The notes under the pieces: generated by a model | The model's database searches: none | Told to the model about the DNA's origin: nothing | Seen by the model: the letters and a program-made list of their open reading frames with translations, nothing else | Assembly (NCBI RefSeq): GCF_036884655.1 | Contig: NC_088345.1 | Location: 35,851,501-35,915,500 of the forward strand | Source: Musa acuminata AAA Group | Lineage: Eukaryota > Streptophyta > Magnoliopsida > Zingiberales > Musaceae | Direction of reading: 5' to 3' | DNA: 64,000 nt | In this document: piece after piece, positions 21,421-33,102 of the stretch | Position numbering within the stretch: the stretch's first letter is position 1 | Layout: every line of letters begins with the position of its first letter | Program-made: the position numbers and the translations under genes

Positions 21421-22724
21421 AGCGTTCTTGGCGTCTCGCTGCCCTTCCACAGCCATCCATCAACCCTCTACAACAATCCAAAGCAATTCCCACAATTGCA
21501 TAAAAGATCGTCACCGAATTCCGTCATCATCTCCACCACCACGGATCATCTTTTGATCTCCCCGTGAATTGCAACAGGTTCTGGTTTCCTACCTTACTGC
21601 TGCTACAATTTAGTTATCCTTATTCGAAAATCCAAAAAAAAAAAAAAAATCGTTCCTATATTGCTGCATAAACTTTTCGTCACAAAGTTTTCATCTCTAC
21701 GACGAAAGATACATTGCAGAATTCCAACCGCATAGCACCATCTGTTTGATCTTGCTACTGTGCTTTTTCTATCCAAATTTCTACGAAATTTTTATGACAT
21801 CTTTGACACTTCTTAACAATGGATTTCTCTTTAGTTTCATCAAAAAATTCTCAATATAAACTACTGATCTTTTATGTCCAATCTGCTGCACTTGAATTGC
21901 AGAATTCAAGCCGCATAACACCATCTGTTTGATCTTGCTACTATGCTTTTTCTATCCAAATTTCTACGAAATTTTTATGACATCTTTGACACTTCCTAAC
22001 ATTAGATTTCCCTTTGGTTTCATCGAAAAATTCTCAATATAAACTACTGATCTTTTATGTCCAATCTGCTGCACTTGAAAATCTATGCTGCAGAAAATTT
22101 CAACTGCATATCGTTGCCTTAACCCATCTATTTGCAATATTTTTTGAATGAAATTTCTTATACACTTCATAGATCATCTTGGCTTCCATCTAAGATTGAT
22201 CTATTAAGAAATTCATCTCTAAAAATGATTTTATGTTGCTGCAAATTTTCATCGTAACCTGCTGAAATTTTTCGACGATAATTCTGCAATTGCAACTTGC
22301 ACCAATTTCCTTGCTGTTATACTGCCGAAATATTCTTGATTAAATTAGATATCCTTGCTGTCATATAAATTGTGATTTTGCTATCAATTCCCTCCTCAAT
22401 TCTCTCAAGTTTTTGGTGGAAATTACGTCGAGAAACCGTTGTTTCTTCGACGACAATTCTACTCTTACAAGACAGCACATACTTACTGCAACTTCCACGA
22501 ATTTCTGTCAAACCTTTGCTACCATCTACCACAGATCCAAAACATTCATCCACAGCCCTAAAACTCTACTAAACCACACCCTCAAACTGCACCCAAAACA
22601 GCCACAAAACAAGCCTAAACCGCAGCCTACATCCACCAATCCACCAACCCTTTCGACCATCACTTCTCTCAACCTATACATGCCTTTAACCTGACAACAA
22701 AAGAGAGATCTTAACATCATAGAT
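21421..22724 (+). mobile_element. E leader (non-coding)
   Basis: About 1.3 kb without a credible gene. It contains an A14-15 run near 21635 and a direct repeat: about 130 bp around 21720-21860 recurs at 21900-22060 (GCATAGCACCATCTGTTTGA-type block). It then leads directly to the gag start. Confidence 0.65.
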
Positions 22725-24362
22725 TTGGAGGCATATACTATGGCATCTAAGGAGGCAATCGATGCTAAATTCGAAGCCTTGGAGGCGCGAATGGAGGATA
22801 AGATTCGGACGCTCTTTACCGAACTCAGATTGGGCCGACTACTAACCCCGAAGAAATCACATCAAGGAGAGAGCTTTGCCCAATCACACCAAGCCCGAAG
22901 ATATGACTTCCAAGAGAGGGGAAGCTCTATGACCAACCCCAACTATCCATGCATGAGAGTGGACTTCCCTAGATGGGAAGAAGGAGACCCGATTGGTTGG
23001 ATCTCGCGCGCGGAGCGATATTTTCGGTACCACAAAACCGCGGATGTATCTATGGTGAAAATTGCAGCTATACATCTTGAAGGGGATGCTATACAATGGT
23101 TTGATTGGTTTGAACATACTTATGGAGTCCTTTCATGGCGACAATTCAAAGAAGGACTGCTGATTCGCTTCAGACCAACCGATTACGAGAATATTGACGA
23201 ACAACTAGCAAAGATCCAACAAACCTCCACCATTCAGGAGTACCAAACCAGGTTTGAAAGGTTATCTAATCAAACTCATGATTGGTCTCAAAAACAGCTA
23301 TTGTGGACCTTCATTGAGGGCTTGAAACCAGAGATCCGAGGAGAAGTTAAAGCGCGACAACCGTATACGCTTATGGCAGCCATCTCTTTCGCACGACATC
23401 AAGAGGAGCAATTGAACCATGAAGCTCGGAGGACTAGGGTCTCTCCTCAACCAGTAATATTGAAGCCCTTAGCCCCCCCTACTGTCGACCAAGTCCCTAC
23501 ACTAAAGAGGTTAAGAAGAGAAGAGCTTCGGGAGCGATATGCGAAGGGGTTATGTTGGCATTGTGACGAGCCGTGGAGCCGTGAGCATCGCTGTAGTAAA
23601 GGGGGACTTCTTATGATTGAACCGATAGAAGAAGAGGTCATTGAACATCCAAAAGAGAGCCTTGAACATGAAGAAGAAGATGCAGAAGAAGAGCCACAAC
23701 CGACCGAAGTTACGGTACATACACTAGCTAGCTACTCAAACCCGCAAACGATGAAAATTGGAGGCCTTCTCAAACAACAACCAATCACTGTTCTCATCGA
23801 CACGGGCAGTACTACTAACTTCCTAAATAGTAAGCTTGCTGTTCGGATATCATTACCTATCGAGAATCGCTGCAGGTTTGATGTTAAGGTCACCGACGGA
23901 CGGATTTTGAATTGTGATCATAGGCGCTTGCAAGAGAAACTATTGCTACAGGACCAAGAGATAATTACAGATTTATTCCTTCTCCCTCTTAATAATCATG
24001 AGGCCATGCTCAGAATTAAATGGTTGACAACATTAGGTGATATTTCTTGGAATTTTATGAAACTAATTATGAAATTTTACAGTAAGGAGAAACATGTGAC
24101 ATTGCACGGGAAACGTGGGGGCGACATAACAACGATTTGCACACAACAAATGGAGAATGTTTTGCATAAAGCATGCAGCGGCTTTTTGGTACAACTTGAG
24201 CAGCAAACTAAGGGAGAGCCAACAGAATTTGAAGATCCAAATCTACTTCCTTTGCTTACTGAATTTTCAAATATATTTGACGAACCGCGCAACCTACCTC
24301 TTACCTGTCGGCATGATGATTGTATAATGATTCTTCCAGGCAAATCTTCTGCAAATGCTTAG
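22725..24362 (+). CDS. gag: Gag-protease of E (Ty3/gypsy)
   Basis: An open frame of 545 codons. It starts [20 protein letters not shown], with a short coiled-coil-like segment to about residue 50. The Ty3-type Gag core lies at about residues 78-220 ([58 protein letters not shown]). A variant zinc knuckle [14 protein letters not shown] is at about 278-291, followed by an acidic linker. The aspartic protease is at about 350-460 with [14 protein letters not shown], catalytic DTG intact. The frame then covers the RT-proximal spacer ([12 protein letters not shown]). It stops at 24362, before the RT. ATG 22740 is an alternative start. This is the only intact long frame in the window. Confidence 0.85.
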   Translation: MEAYTMASKEAIDAKFEALEARMEDKIRTLFTELRLGRLLTPKKSHQGESFAQSHQARRYDFQERGSSMTNPNYPCMRVDFPRWEEGDPIGWISRAERYFRYHKTADVSMVKIAAIHLEGDAIQWFDWFEHTYGVLSWRQFKEGLLIRFRPTDYENIDEQLAKIQQTSTIQEYQTRFERLSNQTHDWSQKQLLWTFIEGLKPEIRGEVKARQPYTLMAAISFARHQEEQLNHEARRTRVSPQPVILKPLAPPTVDQVPTLKRLRREELRERYAKGLCWHCDEPWSREHRCSKGGLLMIEPIEEEVIEHPKESLEHEEEDAEEEPQPTEVTVHTLASYSNPQTMKIGGLLKQQPITVLIDTGSTTNFLNSKLAVRISLPIENRCRFDVKVTDGRILNCDHRRLQEKLLLQDQEIITDLFLLPLNNHEAMLRIKWLTTLGDISWNFMKLIMKFYSKEKHVTLHGKRGGDITTICTQQMENVLHKACSGFLVQLEQQTKGEPTEFEDPNLLPLLTEFSNIFDEPRNLPLTCRHDDCIMILPGKSSANA

Positions 24363-24416
24363 CCATATCAGTATCCACATCTCCAGAAGGATGAAATAGA
24401 AAGGATTATAAAAGAG

Positions 24417-25538
24417 ATGCTTGAAACAGGAGTTATTCGGCCAAGTTGCAACCTCTACTCTTCGCCGGTGCTACTTGTACGCAAGAAGGACAGAACAAGG
24501 CGAATATGTGTTGATTACCGAGCTCTCAATGGCATAATCATCAAGGACAAATACTTTATTCCAATAGTAGATGAATTGCTAGATGAAAGGGAGCACAAAT
24601 CTTTACAAAGCTGGACCTTTGATCCGGGTATCATCAAATACGAGCATGCGAAGAAGACATACGGAAAACCACCTTTCGAACACACAACAACCATGAATTT
24701 TTGCTTTCTTCAACAAAAGGTGGAATATCTTGGGCATATCATATCAGAGGAAGGTGTGGCAGTGGACCCCTTCAAAATTGGAGTAATGCAAAACTGGCCG
24801 ACCTTGAGAAACATAAAATTACTACATGGCTTTCTGGGTTTAACAGGCTACTACCGCAAGTTCGTGAAAAACTATGGAAAGATCAGTGCACCACTTACTT
24901 CCTTACTAGAAAAAGATGTCTTCCAATGGTTGGATAGAGCCTCCGCTGCCTTCGACAAACTTAAGGCAGCCATGACGATGACGCCGGTGCTAACAATATC
25001 AGATTTCAACCGACCCTTCATTATTGAGGCCGACACATCTGGAGTCAGAATTGGAGCCATTCTCATGCAAGATGGTCGAAAACTCGCATACACTAGCAAG
25101 GCATTATCTCCCTCCGATCAAAATATGTCAACATATGATAAGGAGATGCTCGCCATTGTGCGCGCAGCAACGAGGTGGAGATTGTACTTGATCAGGCGAT
25201 ACTTTCAAATCAAGACCGACCATAAAAGCCTAAAATATCTCTTGGAGCAGAAGATATCTTCCCCCGAGCAACAAAAATGGGTAACAAAACTTCTTGAATT
25301 TGATTTTGAAATAACTTACAAAAAGGGGAAAGAGAATGTTCTTGCAGATGCGCTTTCGCAGCTACCCAAGCAAGTTAAAGTTTCGACCGTTTCACTTCCG
25401 ACCAGCGACTTCCTTAAGGATATTAAGATGGAATGGCAGGAAGATTCAGATACTAGTAAGATTATAAAAAAATTGGAGGAAGCACCAAGCCCCATGGCTC
25501 ATTACAATTGGGACTCAAAAGAATTACACTATAAGTGA
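24417..25538 (+). pseudogene. pol: Reverse transcriptase (core deleted) and RNase H of E
   Basis: The start has RT motifs (EMLETGVIRPS, SSPVLLVRKKD, RRICVDYRALNGI). Around 24590-24710 the frame is shifted relative to the family pattern. The RT palm, including the catalytic YxDD block, is deleted. Sequence resumes at QQKVEYLGHIISEEGVAVDP, the thumb-connection, and a readable RNase H follows: PFIIEADTSGVRIGAILMQ (first Asp), YDKEMLAIVRAATRWRLYL (Glu), KTDHKSLKYLLEQ (Asp), ENVLADALSQLPKQ. Without the palm it cannot copy RNA. Confidence 0.85.
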
Positions 25539-25544
25539 CGCATT

Positions 25545-25913
25545 GTGCTTGTGACAAATTCTACTTGCATCTTCAATAGCAGATTTTGGACAAAGTTATT
25601 CTATATGCAGGGTACTAAATTGAAAATGAGTACAACATATCACCCACAAACCAACAGCCAACCGGAAGTTTTAAACAGGTGCTTGGAGACAGCCCAAAGC
25701 CACCCACCAAATATGACTACCCAAAGAGAACTCCAAACCCAGCCAAGTGCCATTATTGATCGACGGATCGTGACTCGACGACGACGACCCACTAATGAAG
25801 TGCTAATACAGTGGACGAACCTACCAATAGAAGATGCCACTTGGGAGAACTATGATGACTTGAAGATCAAATTCCCAGAATTCACGAATCATCAGCCTCG
25901 AGGACAAGGCTGA
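25545..25913 (+). pseudogene. pol: Integrase sliver and chromodomain-like tail of E
   Basis: After a stop at 25538 the frame gives TYHPQTNSQPEVLNRCLET, the last catalytic block (Glu-containing) of a Ty3 integrase. It then jumps after some 30 residues to IIDRRIVTRRRRP...VLIQWTNLPIEDATWENYDDL. That is a chromodomain-type tail as in plant chromoviruses, used to steer insertion to marked chromatin. The zinc-binding N-terminus and the Asp residues of the DDE core are absent. It ends PRGQG at the stop 25911-25913. Confidence 0.75.
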
Positions 25914-25930
25914 TTTGAAGAGGGCGAGTC
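25913..25930 (+). other. Polypurine tract of E
   Basis: GATTTGAAGAGGGCGAGTC-type purine-rich run directly before the 3' LTR. The corresponding tract of C3 (about 36588-36606) is nearly the same, including the upstream GGACAAGGCTGATTTGAAGA. Confidence 0.75.
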
Positions 25931-26355
25931 TGTTAGGACTCTAGCTTGGAGAGTCCTAATTGAGAGGGACATTCATGTAAACTGTTAGAACTCTAGCTAG
26001 GAGAGTCCTAATTGAGAGGGACATTCTGTTAGGACTCTAGCTAGGAGAGTCCTAATTGAGAGGGGCATTCATGTAGGAGGTGTTTTCTTAGAGAAGAATT
26101 AGGAGTTGTAAGGGAATAGGAGTCTTGACTAGGAGTTGGTTAGAAGTAAGAGTCTTAAATAGGAGTCCTATTTAGAGTTAGGGTTTAGAAGCCCTATAAA
26201 TAGCCATGTATTCCTTCTCTTTTGATAAGCAATAGATGAATCTTTTCTGCAGCCTTTGAGCAGCAACTTGGAGGGAGGAACCCCTATAGAGTTCCAAGGA
26301 GGCCGATCCCCGAAAGAGATCAACCCCAAGTTTAGAATCTGCAAGGGTTCTAACA
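25931..26355 (+). mobile_element. 3' LTR of E
   Basis: 425 bp, close to the 5' LTR by eye, ending CTAACA and followed by CAGCA. It carries the same three 5' blocks and TATA box. Confidence 0.9.
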
Positions 26356-26360
26356 CAGCA

Positions 26361-27770
26361 CCGCCTGCGGAGGCAGCGGCACCCGCGGGGGAGCCCACCT
26401 GCAGCGGCAGCGCCGCCAGCGGGCGTGCCCTCGCCCCGCCGCACAGGCCGCCGCCAGCAGGGTGGTGGCGGCGGCGGCAGCAGCAAAGGGAGTAGGGCAT
26501 TAGGGTTTTTGGGCAAAAGATAGTTTTGCCCCTCGTAATTTGAGAAATTCCAATTTCTGTCTTTTGTCTAAATTACGAAAATACCCCTATAAATTCAGAA
26601 ATTCCCTACATGTCCCTGATTTCAGAAAATATTAATTAATTAAAAGGTTTAGTTGATTATTATTTTTATTATTATCTAGTAGTCCTACATGATGATGATT
26701 ATTTATACATGTGATGTATGATGTGTGGATGGATAATCATGGACCGTGTGATGTGTGTACTTGTGATTATTATTATTGAGGTCTGCGAGCCTCCATTATA
26801 TTTCTCGTTTATTGTCGGGCCTGCGTGCCTATGATTAAGTTGTAATCACATGAGGAGGCGTAGCGGGAGCGTGGATGCGATAGCGGTACCCACGAGACGG
26901 ACGATCGTGATGCATGGAGATGCATCAAGATGTCGACGGAACCGACGAGGACGAGATGGACGATCACAGGGCATGGAGATGCACCGTTGCACACATAGAT
27001 CTTGATGTGAGTGATTAGGCCTACTGGCTCGGGCCTAATCATATTAGGTTATGGTCCATGATCATCTGATGTGATTTCTTATACACATACTAGATATGTA
27101 TATATATTTGCATGCGATGTAGATATATATTAAATATGTATATGTGTGACATGTCATATTAGGAGACCAAATTATAGAAACATCTCTCGATAATATTAAG
27201 TCGGTAAACGTGAGGCAATTAGATTGACCCACGTGGCCTTCCATCGTTATGAGTAGGAACCGATTCCCGGTGTAGGTTGAGTTGGTCAAGTCCCTCGAGA
27301 CTCACCTATATGGCGATTCGCTATCTTGCTTACGACATAGAGATGTCACCGGTGACCTGAGGGCATGGTATGCTTGGTCGAGTCCCTCGAGGGTATATCA
27401 TCAAATCAGACTCATCTTGTAACGAAGGTGTTGACTTAACCGAGCATCATGGTTGGTCGAGTCCTTCGAGGCCATGGTAATTCGAAGGCCGAACATGACG
27501 GGAATCACAAGGAGTTGTGATCGGCAAGAGTTGCCTACCTTTTAGGCTTAGTGTGATTGGTCGAGTCCCTCGAGGTTACACTAAGACGCTGATTGGATCC
27601 TGATCCCCACTAGAAGTCTGCCGGAGACTTCCGTTTCACGTGCTGAGGGTGTCGCGTGACTCGTTAGTAAAATAGTGGGAGCATATTAAGATAGAAGTCC
27701 ATATCTTGATAGTTTATTTCTTGCAAAATCTGCATGTTATTCATTTCTGCTGCATCTTTATTTTCAGAAA
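26361..27770 (+). mobile_element. D leader, right of E
   Basis: GC-rich to about 26500, then AT-rich, non-coding. It holds four copies of TTGGTCGAGTCCCTCGAGG in the last 500 bp before gag. Small ORFs on the minus strand are not supported. It ends with AAAATG at the gag start. Confidence 0.7.
27282..27576 (+). repeat. Four TTGGTCGAGTCCCTCGAGG motifs in the D leader
   Basis: The copies are at about 27282-27299, 27373-27392, 27451-27471 and 27556-27576, spaced 80-105 bp. Each contains a CTCGAG-type palindrome and can form a small hairpin. They sit just upstream of gag, where packaging or leader signals would be expected. Their role is unknown. Confidence 0.7.
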
Positions 27771-28085
27771 ATGTCGCTTTTAAATCCCTTACGTGGCATA
27801 CTTGATGTCAACCGCCTCAGTGGTCCAAATTATACGGATTGGCTCCGTAACTTGAGAATTGTTCTCACAGCGGAGAAAATCGTGTACGTCCTTGATACAG
27901 TGATGCCTACGCCCGAAGAAGGGGCAAGCGAGGATGAGATCGCTCGCTACGTGAAGTACATTGATGACTCCACTCTTGCTCAATGCTATATGTTGGGCTC
28001 TATGACTCCAGAGTTACAGAGACAACATGAAAAGATGGATGCCAGATCCATTCTCCTACATGTCCTCAAATTGTTTGAGGAATAG
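27771..28085 (+). pseudogene. gag: D Gag N-terminal part (copia), ends in amber stop
   Basis: It begins MSLLNPLRGILDVNRLSGPN, then YTDWLRNLRIVLTAEKIVYV and YMLGSMTPELQRQHEKMDA, the N-terminal half of a copia Gag. The TAG at 28083-28085 is in frame with the next segment (28134 onward), so one substitution separates them. A glutamine is common at this place in relatives, which fits a CAG to TAG change (inference). Confidence 0.85.
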
Positions 28086-29393
28086 GGAAGGACTCAACGA
28101 TATGAGATATCCAAGAGCCTTTTCCGCGCTAGGATGACTGAGGGGACACCGGTTCAGAACCATGTCCTAAAGATGATTGAGTGGATAGAGAAACTCACAG
28201 GTCTAGGAATGGTCCTAGAGGATAACTTGTGTGTGGACATTGTGCTTCAGTCCCTACCAGATTCCTTTTCACAGTTAATAATAAATTTTAATATGAACAA
28301 GCTTGAGGTGACTCTCCCAGAGCTCCTCAATATGTTGAGGGAGGCAGAGAGTACTATTAAGAAAGAGAAGCCAGTTCTCTACACTAGTGAGACCAGAAAG
28401 AAAAGGAAAGCAGAAAGGTCCCTTAAGAAGGGAAAGGGCAAGGGCAAACAAGGTAAAGCAAAGGTTGCTAAGAAAGACCCAACAAAGGACAAAGGCCAGT
28501 GCTTCCACTGTGGTAAAGATGGGCACTGGAAGAGAAACTGCAAAGAGTACCTTGCAGAAAGGGCGAAACAAAAGCTTGATGAAGCTTCAGGTACATTCAT
28601 GATCAGTTTCCATTTGTCAGAATCTTATGATAACACATGGGTATTGGATACCGGTAGTGCTTATCATATATGCAATTCGTTGCAGGTTCTGGCAAAGCCT
28701 AGGAGACTAGAGAGAGGCGAGATGGACCTCAAGATGGGTAATGGAGCAAAAGTTACTGTATTAGCTGTTGGCGAGGTCGCCCTACATTTGTCTAGTGGAG
28801 CTTTTATTGCATTAGATGCATCTTATTTTGTTCCTTCTATTATCAAAAACATTATCTCCTTTTCATGTTTAACAGTTAGTGGATATAAATTTGTTTTTGA
28901 GAACAATGGTTGTTCGATATTATTAGATGATAAGATCATCTCGAAAGGAACATTGCATAATGGTTTATTTATGCTAGACACCACTCCACATATCATGAAT
29001 GTAAATGTGTCCAAAAGGAAACAAGATGAGTTGAACAGTGCATACCAGTGGCATTGTAGGCTAGGTCACATCCATGAAAGAAGGATTCAAAAGTTGCTAA
29101 ATGATGGATATATAGATCCATTCGACTATGTGTCATATGCAACTTGTGAGCCTTGCATTCGTGGAAAACTGACCAAATCTCCATTTAGTAGAACTGGAGA
29201 GAGAGCCAATGAGTTGTTGGAACTCATACATAGTGATGTATGTGGACCCATGTCAACTCATGCCATTGGAGGTTACTCCTACTTCATTACATTTACTGAT
29301 GATTTCTCAAGGTATGGATATGTGTACTTAATGAAGTACAAGTCCGAGGCCTTTGAGAAATTCAGAGAGTATAAGAATGAGGTGGAGAACTAG
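28086..29393 (+). pseudogene. gag-pol: D Gag C-terminus, protease and N-terminal integrase
   Basis: It is in the same frame as the preceding segment. It has the Gag remainder ([20 protein letters not shown]), a Lys-rich region and the CCHC knuckle [14 protein letters not shown] (about 28500-28541). The protease motif is [15 protein letters not shown] near 28638. The GAG-pre-integrase zinc site [13 protein letters not shown]...CEPCIRGK is at about 29050-29170, and the integrase first Asp is in [14 protein letters not shown] (about 29230). The TAG at 29391 interrupts EVEN/TGKS in frame. Confidence 0.88.
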
Positions 29394-30914
29394 ACTGGAA
29401 AGAGTATCAAAACTCTTCGATCAGATCGAGGAGGTGAATACTTAAGTACAGAGTTTACTCAGTTCCTCAAGGACCATAGGATATTATCCCAATGGACACC
29501 TCCTTATACACCTCAGCTCAATGGTGTCTCTGAAAGGAGAAATCGTACATTATTAGATATGGTACGGTCCATGATGAGTTTCGCTGACCTACCCATCTCA
29601 TTCTGGGGATATGCCTTAGAAACCGCAGCTTACCTTCTGAATAGAGTTCCAACTAAGTCGGTAGTGTCTACACCATATGAGATATGGAAAGGGAAGAAGC
29701 CTGATCTTAAGGTTGTTAAGATTTGGGGCTGCCCTACCCATGTTAGAAGACACAACGCTGATAAGTTAGAATCAAGGACAGAGCGATGCAAATTTGTGGG
29801 ATACCCCAAGGAAACTTGTAGGTATTATTTCTATCATCTCGAGGACCAAAAGGTCTTTGTAGCTAAGAGAGCAGTGTTCCTTGAGAAGGAACACATTCTT
29901 GGCGGAGACAGTGGGAGAATGATAGAGTTGAGCGAAGTTAGAGAACCAAGCTCAAGCACCACTCTACAGCCTGAGTCTGTTCAGGTACCTAATACACAAG
30001 TTTCAACTTTACGCAGGTCTGATAGAGTATCTCATCCTCCTGAGAGATATGTGGGACATATTAGAGGAGAGGATGCTGAGGATATTGATCCTCAGACCTA
30101 CGAGGAGGCTATTATGAGTATAGGCTCTGGGAAGTGGAAAGAAGCCATGAATTCTGAGATGGATTCTATGTACTCCAATAAGGTTTGGAACCTAGTTGAT
30201 GCGCCCGAAGGTATTGTACCCATCGGTTGCAAATGGATCTTTAAGAAAAAGATCGAAGTAGATGGAAAGGTAGAGACCTATAAAGCAAGGCTAGTGGCTA
30301 AAGGGTATCGTCAAAGGCAAGGTGTTGATTACGACGAAACCTTCTCACCCGTAGCAATGCTAAAATCCATCAGAATTCTATTGGCTATTGCAGCAAACTA
30401 TGATTATGAGATCTGGCAGATGGATGTGAAAACTGCATTCCTCAACGGGAACCTCGAGGAGGAGGTGTATATGATGCAACCTAAGGGATTCGTGTCCAAG
30501 AACTGCCCAGATAAGGTGTGTAGGTTGCTTAGATCCATTTATGGACTAAAGCAAGCTTCCCGAAGTTGGAATATAAGATTTGATGAGGCAATCATATCTT
30601 ATGACTTCGTTAAGAACGAAGATGAGCCTTGTGTATACAGAAAGGTAAGTGGGAGCGCTATCACCTTTTTGGTGTTATATGTGGATGACATCCTCATCAT
30701 TGGGAATGATGTAGGAATGCTATCCATAGTAAAGGCTTGGTTATCTAGACACTTCTCCATGAAGGACTTAGGGGAAGCATCCTATATCTTAGGGATTAGA
30801 ATCTATAGAGATAGATCCAAGAGGATGCTTGGCTTGTCCCAGTCCAGGTACATAGAAACCATTGTCAAAAGGTTTGGCATTGAAAATTCTAAGAAAGGGC
30901 GAACATGGATATGA
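29394..30914 (+). pseudogene. pol: D integrase C-terminus and reverse transcriptase
   Basis: The integrase second Asp is in TLRSDRGGEY (about 29415-29445) and the catalytic Glu in QLNGVSERRNRTLLDM (about 29516-29563). The spacer carries KIWGCPTHVRR. The RT follows: EAMNSEMDSMYSNKVWNLVD, CKWIFKKKIEVDGKVETYKA, WQMDVKTAFLNGNLEEEVYM and the catalytic LVLYVDDILIIGND at about 30670-30712. The frame is lost after GIENSKKG near 30900, where about 25 codons usual in relatives are absent. Apart from the stops, the RT is nearly complete. Confidence 0.88.
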
Positions 30915-31589
30915 TACCTTATGCCTCAGCAATATGGTATATCATGTATGCCATGCTATGTACTAGGCCTGATATAGCGCATGCTCTGTGTGTCACAAGC
31001 AGGTATCAGGCGGATCCAGGCTTGGAGCACTGGAAAGCAATAAAGTGTATCTTTAAGTACTTGAGAAGGACTAAGGATCTTTTACCAGTATATGGAGGTA
31101 ATAGCCTTAAGGTTAAAGGCTTCACTGACTCAAGTTTTCAGTCTGATGTCGATGATAGCAAGTCGAATTCAGGGTATGTGTACACCTTGAATGGAGGAGC
31201 AGTGTGCTGGAAGAGTTCCAAGCAAGATACCACTGCTGACTCGACCATAGAGGCGGAGTACATTGCTGCATCAGATGCAGCAAAGGAGGGAGTCTGGATG
31301 AAGATGTTCATCACAGATTTGGGAGTCGTTCCGAATAGCGAGAAGTCGACTTCCTTATATTGCGACAACTATGGGGCGATTACTCAAATAAAGGAACCCG
31401 GGTCTCATCAGAAGTGTTCTGAGGAGGTTCCAACTTTTTAGAGAGATCGTAACCCGAGGAGATGTAGCAGTGGAAAGAGTTCCATCCGAAGATAACATTT
31501 CAGATCCACTGACAAAGCCGTTGTCTCAGATTATCTTTGAGCGTCACAGGAGTCTGATGGGGATCAGACACATAGGTGATTGGCATTAG
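30905..31589 (+). pseudogene. pol: D RNase H
   Basis: A shifted frame gives PYASAIWYIMYAMLCTRPDI, FTDSSFQSDVDDSKSNSGYV (first Asp), CWKSSKQDTTADSTIEAEYI (Glu) and LYCDNYGAITQIKEPGSHQK (Asp). A small deletion near 31410 shifts the frame again. The last codons, to the likely natural stop TAG at 31587-31589, can be read in another frame (EDNISDPLTKPL). The PPT follows within a few bases. Confidence 0.85.
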
Positions 31590-31591
31590 GT

Positions 31592-31603
31592 CAAGTGGGA
31601 GAT
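31592..31603 (+). other. Polypurine tract of D
   Basis: CAAGTGGGAGAT directly before the 3' LTR start TGCTAG. Confidence 0.8.
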
Positions 31604-33097
31604 TGCTAGTCATAGGTGCCCAGCAAGCCAATCACGTAAGTGATGACACGTGTGACTTGATACAGAATCTTTTTGCTTATTATATTTTGGCGTATATCAC
31701 TTTATAACTATTGCATAAATGCATATATATATTGTGATGTCCTTGGATTTGTGCAATGGGAATCGGATCGTGATGAGATCACGATAATGAGATCGATTCA
31801 CCTTTAAACACATATCCTAAATAATCTCGGTCATAGGTTACTCAAGAGGGACATCGTGATAACCGGATAGACTGGTGTGCTGTATACCCGTCCATATGAT
31901 GGATGCAGCTGGTCTCATAGCTGCTTGTGTAGGGACACTAAGGATACAGTACAGGTGCTCATTGGAGAATGAGTTCACTGATTGATCCGCTTACGGAATG
32001 CTGGATGGTTGATGATGCCTTATTGTCAGACAGCGATTCCGTAGTCCTAGTGGTGTATCTGGTCCTTAGACTTGAGACACCAAGGATGTCCTGTATGAGT
32101 GCTCCACTCTTTGATACCAGACTTATAGGTTTGGCTGTCCCAGATCTAGTACAGCTGGTCATTGGGAGTGGTAGTCGACCTTACGAGGGCTATTGAGTGT
32201 CGACAGAGGATCATCCACTCTCGGCGTCATGAGAGGAATATCCCATGTGTTCTTGCTCAGACAAATCCCTGGCCAGGGTCATTCGGGTTGAGAGAGAAAG
32301 AGTTCTCCGGGAGAATCCGATTAGAGCGAGACTCGAGTAGAAACCGTATGGGTCTGACAACACCATGCTCGATATACGGTCTCTGGGATATTAGATGGAT
32401 GAGGGACTATAGGTACATGGTAACTGAGGATAGACAGGTCCAATGGATTGGATTCCCCTGTATCGTCTGGGGACTACGGCGTAGTGGCCTAGTACGTCCG
32501 TAGTCGATGAGTCGAGTGAATTATTACAGAGATAATAATTCACTTAGTTAGAAGGAGTTCTGACAGGTATGACGCACGGCCAGCTCGATATTGGGCCTAG
32601 AGGGTCACATACATATGGTAGGCATTGCGATGAGTAGAGGTTCGGATATGAGATATCCGACGGAGCCCTTGTCTTATTGGATGTAGATCCAATACCCACT
32701 AGGGAAGGACCCATTAGGGTTTGACACGGGATCTCTATAAATAGGAGGGATTCACAGCCTCATAGGCTAGAGTCTTTGCTTGCCTTTCCTATTCTCCTTT
32801 CCCTCTCCACCTCAGAGTAGGCTTGGAGATTTGAGGAGCGTCGTCGCATCCCTACTATGTGGATCACCGCTAGAGAGGAGGACGCTTGACCTCCTTCACC
32901 CTGTCCTAAGGATCTGCAAGGAAACAGGGATATACGATCTCCCTAGGTAACACAATCTCTATACGCAGTTTTGTGTTTTGCGAATTTTTTGCGCATCAAT
33001 CTTCGCACGACGACGAACATCTTTTTGGGAATCGGGGATTTTTGTTTTCTTGTTCTTCCACTGTGCATATGATGTCGCCCCCCATGATTTCCCAACA
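31604..33097 (+). mobile_element. 3' LTR of D
   Basis: 1494 bp, with TATA box TATAAATAG at 32736-32744, followed by AAGGG. Relative to the 5' LTR it has a few extra bases near 32795 (TTTCCC) and a 10-base stretch near 32870 (ATCACCGCTAGAGAGG region). Confidence 0.9.
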
Positions 33098-33102
33098 AAG
33101 GG

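Larger units (their letters stand above)
20982..26355 (+). mobile_element. Element E: Ty3/gypsy chromovirus-type, internally deleted
   Basis: Its LTRs are 20982-21406 and 25931-26355 (425 bp each), with TSD CAGCA (20977-20981 and 26356-26360). In order it has PBS, a 1.3-kb leader, an open gag-protease frame, a partial RT, RNase H, a sliver of integrase, a chromodomain-like tail and a PPT. The RT catalytic core and most of integrase are missing. At 5.4 kb it is short for the family. The nearly identical LTRs and clean TSD imply fairly recent movement with help from an intact relative. Confidence 0.92.
19060..33097 (+). mobile_element. Element D: complete Ty1/copia retrotransposon carrying E inside its leader
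   Basis: Its LTRs are 19060-20539 (1480 bp) and 31604-33097 (1494 bp), TGCTAGTCAT...CCCAACA, with TSD AAGGG. A PBS follows the 5' LTR and a PPT precedes the 3' LTR. Gag-pol runs 27771-31589. The full span is 14.0 kb, of which 5.4 kb is the gypsy element E in the leader. The LTRs differ by a few substitutions and short indels near 20250-20320. Pol has two amber stops and short deletions, so this copy is inactive. Confidence 0.92.

Noticed and set aside
25545..25913. Host chromodomain protein gene
   Set aside because: It follows an integrase fragment and precedes the E PPT, as in chromovirus pol tails.
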